From contig JAGTRK010000002.1 in the NCBI GenBank assembly GCA_018261955.1, positions 124,001-188,000 of the forward strand: DNA of 64,000 bases. Direction: 5' to 3'. Under the pieces are notes generated by a model. The model searched no databases and was not told the origin of the DNA. It saw nothing but the letters and a program-made list of their open reading frames with translations. The DNA is from Burkholderiaceae bacterium (GTDB lineage: Bacteria > Pseudomonadota > Gammaproteobacteria > Burkholderiales > Burkholderiaceae). Within the stretch, counting starts at the first letter, position 1; the number at the start of each line of letters is the position of its first letter. A program made the translations under genes and the position numbers. Positions 63,310 to 64,000 of this stretch are shown here, piece by piece.

Positions 63310-63749
63310 TGACTATGTGGTTGCAACGCTTCGCAAAAATCGCCCTGATGTTTTGGGCGATTGTCACGTGGGTGACGGGGTATGTGTTTGCCCCTGTGAT
63401 GTTTGCCAAGTTTGATAAAGTTCAAGCGGGTTTGAATACAGGTGAGTTGCTTCATGCAACCTATGTACTCAGTTTGCTGTGTGTTTTGGTGTTGTTGATA
63501 GATTTTCGGGTGCGTTTCAAACAACGTTTGCTGCATCTGACTGATTTGTGGTTGACCTTGGGCGCATTGTTCATCGTGATTGTTCAGTACGTCGGTATTT
63601 TACCCAAAATGGCCACACTCAAGCAAACCATGCTCAGCAACCCTGCGGATGCCAGCGCATTCATGCAGTGGCATGGCATCTCACAAGTGCTGTACTTAAT
63701 CACCAGCGTCATGCTGGCAGTTTTGGTATGGCATCGCTTGCTCAAATAA
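63309..63749 (+). CDS. DUF4149-family membrane protein
   Basis: A 146-residue protein with four hydrophobic helices and the family pattern WVTGYVFAPVMFAKFDK near the N-terminus and a polar helix pair ending in LKQTMLSNPADASAFMQWHGISQ. DUF4149 proteins of unknown function are often encoded next to greA in betaproteobacteria, as here. Its start overlaps the greA stop codon (TGATGA region), so it is translationally coupled. ATG at 63315 is an alternative start. Confidence 0.82.
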   Translation: MTMWLQRFAKIALMFWAIVTWVTGYVFAPVMFAKFDKVQAGLNTGELLHATYVLSLLCVLVLLIDFRVRFKQRLLHLTDLWLTLGALFIVIVQYVGILPKMATLKQTMLSNPADASAFMQWHGISQVLYLITSVMLAVLVWHRLLK

Positions 63750-63764
63750 TGTTGGGAATGATTT

Positions 63765-64000
63765 GTGAATACGGTTTTATTGTTGGTGGCTTCGAATATT
63801 TTTATGACCTTCGCGTGGTATGGTCATCTTAAAGACACGCATACACCGCTTTGGCAAGCGATATTGCTCAGTTGGGGCATCGCTTTTTTTGAGTATTGTT
63901 TGATGGTGCCTGCCAATCGCATGGGTTTTACCCATGGTATGAATGGTTTTCAACTAAAAATCACTCAAGAAGTGGTCACTTTGGTGGTGTTTACCATATT
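63765..64000 (+). CDS. Partial DUF486-family membrane protein
   Basis: The frame from GTG 63765 runs to the window edge, giving 78 residues of a small hydrophobic protein: NTVLLLVASNIFMTFAWYGH, LSWGIAFFEYCLMVPANRMG and QLKITQEVVTLVVF. These match the DUF486 family (about 110 residues, four helices, related to the small drug/metabolite transporters); the C-terminus is cut by the window. The GTG is preceded by GGGAATGA. Function is unknown. It follows the DUF4149 gene by 15 bases, probably in the greA operon. Confidence 0.8.
   Translation, partial: MNTVLLLVASNIFMTFAWYGHLKDTHTPLWQAILLSWGIAFFEYCLMVPANRMGFTHGMNGFQLKITQEVVTLVVFTI

Overview
This window looks like chromosome from a betaproteobacterium of moderate GC, most likely in or near the Burkholderiales. 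The evidence is the ptsN-hprK-rapZ cluster, the ResB/CcsA (System II) cytochrome c maturation genes next to cytochrome c4, recG followed by oxyR, the ferrooxidans-type gshA, the RstA/RstB pair and the greA-DUF4149 pair. I cannot name the genus. I see no rRNA operon, CRISPR array, insertion sequence or prophage. There are two tRNAs, Ser-GCU and Lys-UUU.

Layout. 1-6.5 kb: a DUF4230-like membrane-anchored protein, trhP, tRNA-Ser, the S6-PriB-S18-L9 operon with a structured leader, then ptsN-hprK-rapZ. 6.5-11 kb: an MFS exporter, an Smr protein, trxB and a spermidine-synthase-like protein. 10.7-13.5 kb: an AT-rich accessory cluster with an XRE regulator and three unrecognised exported proteins. 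13.6-21.9 kb: ribD, an Asr-like acid-shock protein, rstAB, an orphan nucleoside permease/BMP pair, a eukaryotic-type hexokinase and engB. 22-28 kb: cytochrome c4, resB, ccsA and a PQQ sugar dehydrogenase. 28-33 kb: LysE/AraC, recG and oxyR. 32.8-39.8 kb: a complete histidine-utilisation locus, hutC divergent from hutU-H-G-D-I. 40-47.5 kb: a two-part YeeE/YedE sulfur transporter, gshB, katG, a DpnI restriction cassette, ybaK and gshA. 47.7-56.5 kb: slyD, a WecA/MraY-type transferase, tRNA-Lys, dnaB, a metallophosphoesterase, two small-molecule exporters, an acyltransferase and iscX. 56.5-64 kb: a YgiQ radical-SAM protein, an old yellow enzyme, an Atg22-like transporter, a zinc-ribbon membrane protein, greA, DUF4149 and a partial DUF486 gene.

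Genes that appear to work together: OxyR (31.8 kb) probably controls katG, because an OxyR-type operator sits directly upstream of katG. TrxB and GshA/GshB belong to the same thiol and peroxide defence. RstA probably controls both itself and the Asr-like gene through RstA-box sequences. HutC has an operator-like palindrome over the hutU promoter.

The most interesting region is 44.4-45.6 kb. Two genes closely matching the pneumococcal DpnI cassette (dpnC, dpnD) lie directly downstream of a 27-codon stub of a Dam-type GATC methyltransferase. This suggests that a methyl-directed nuclease replaced dam at its own locus, as in the Neisseria 'dam replacing gene' but with dpnD also present. Other notable points are an OxyR whose second redox cysteine is threonine, and a dispersed family of 'cattgcgagc' inverted repeats.
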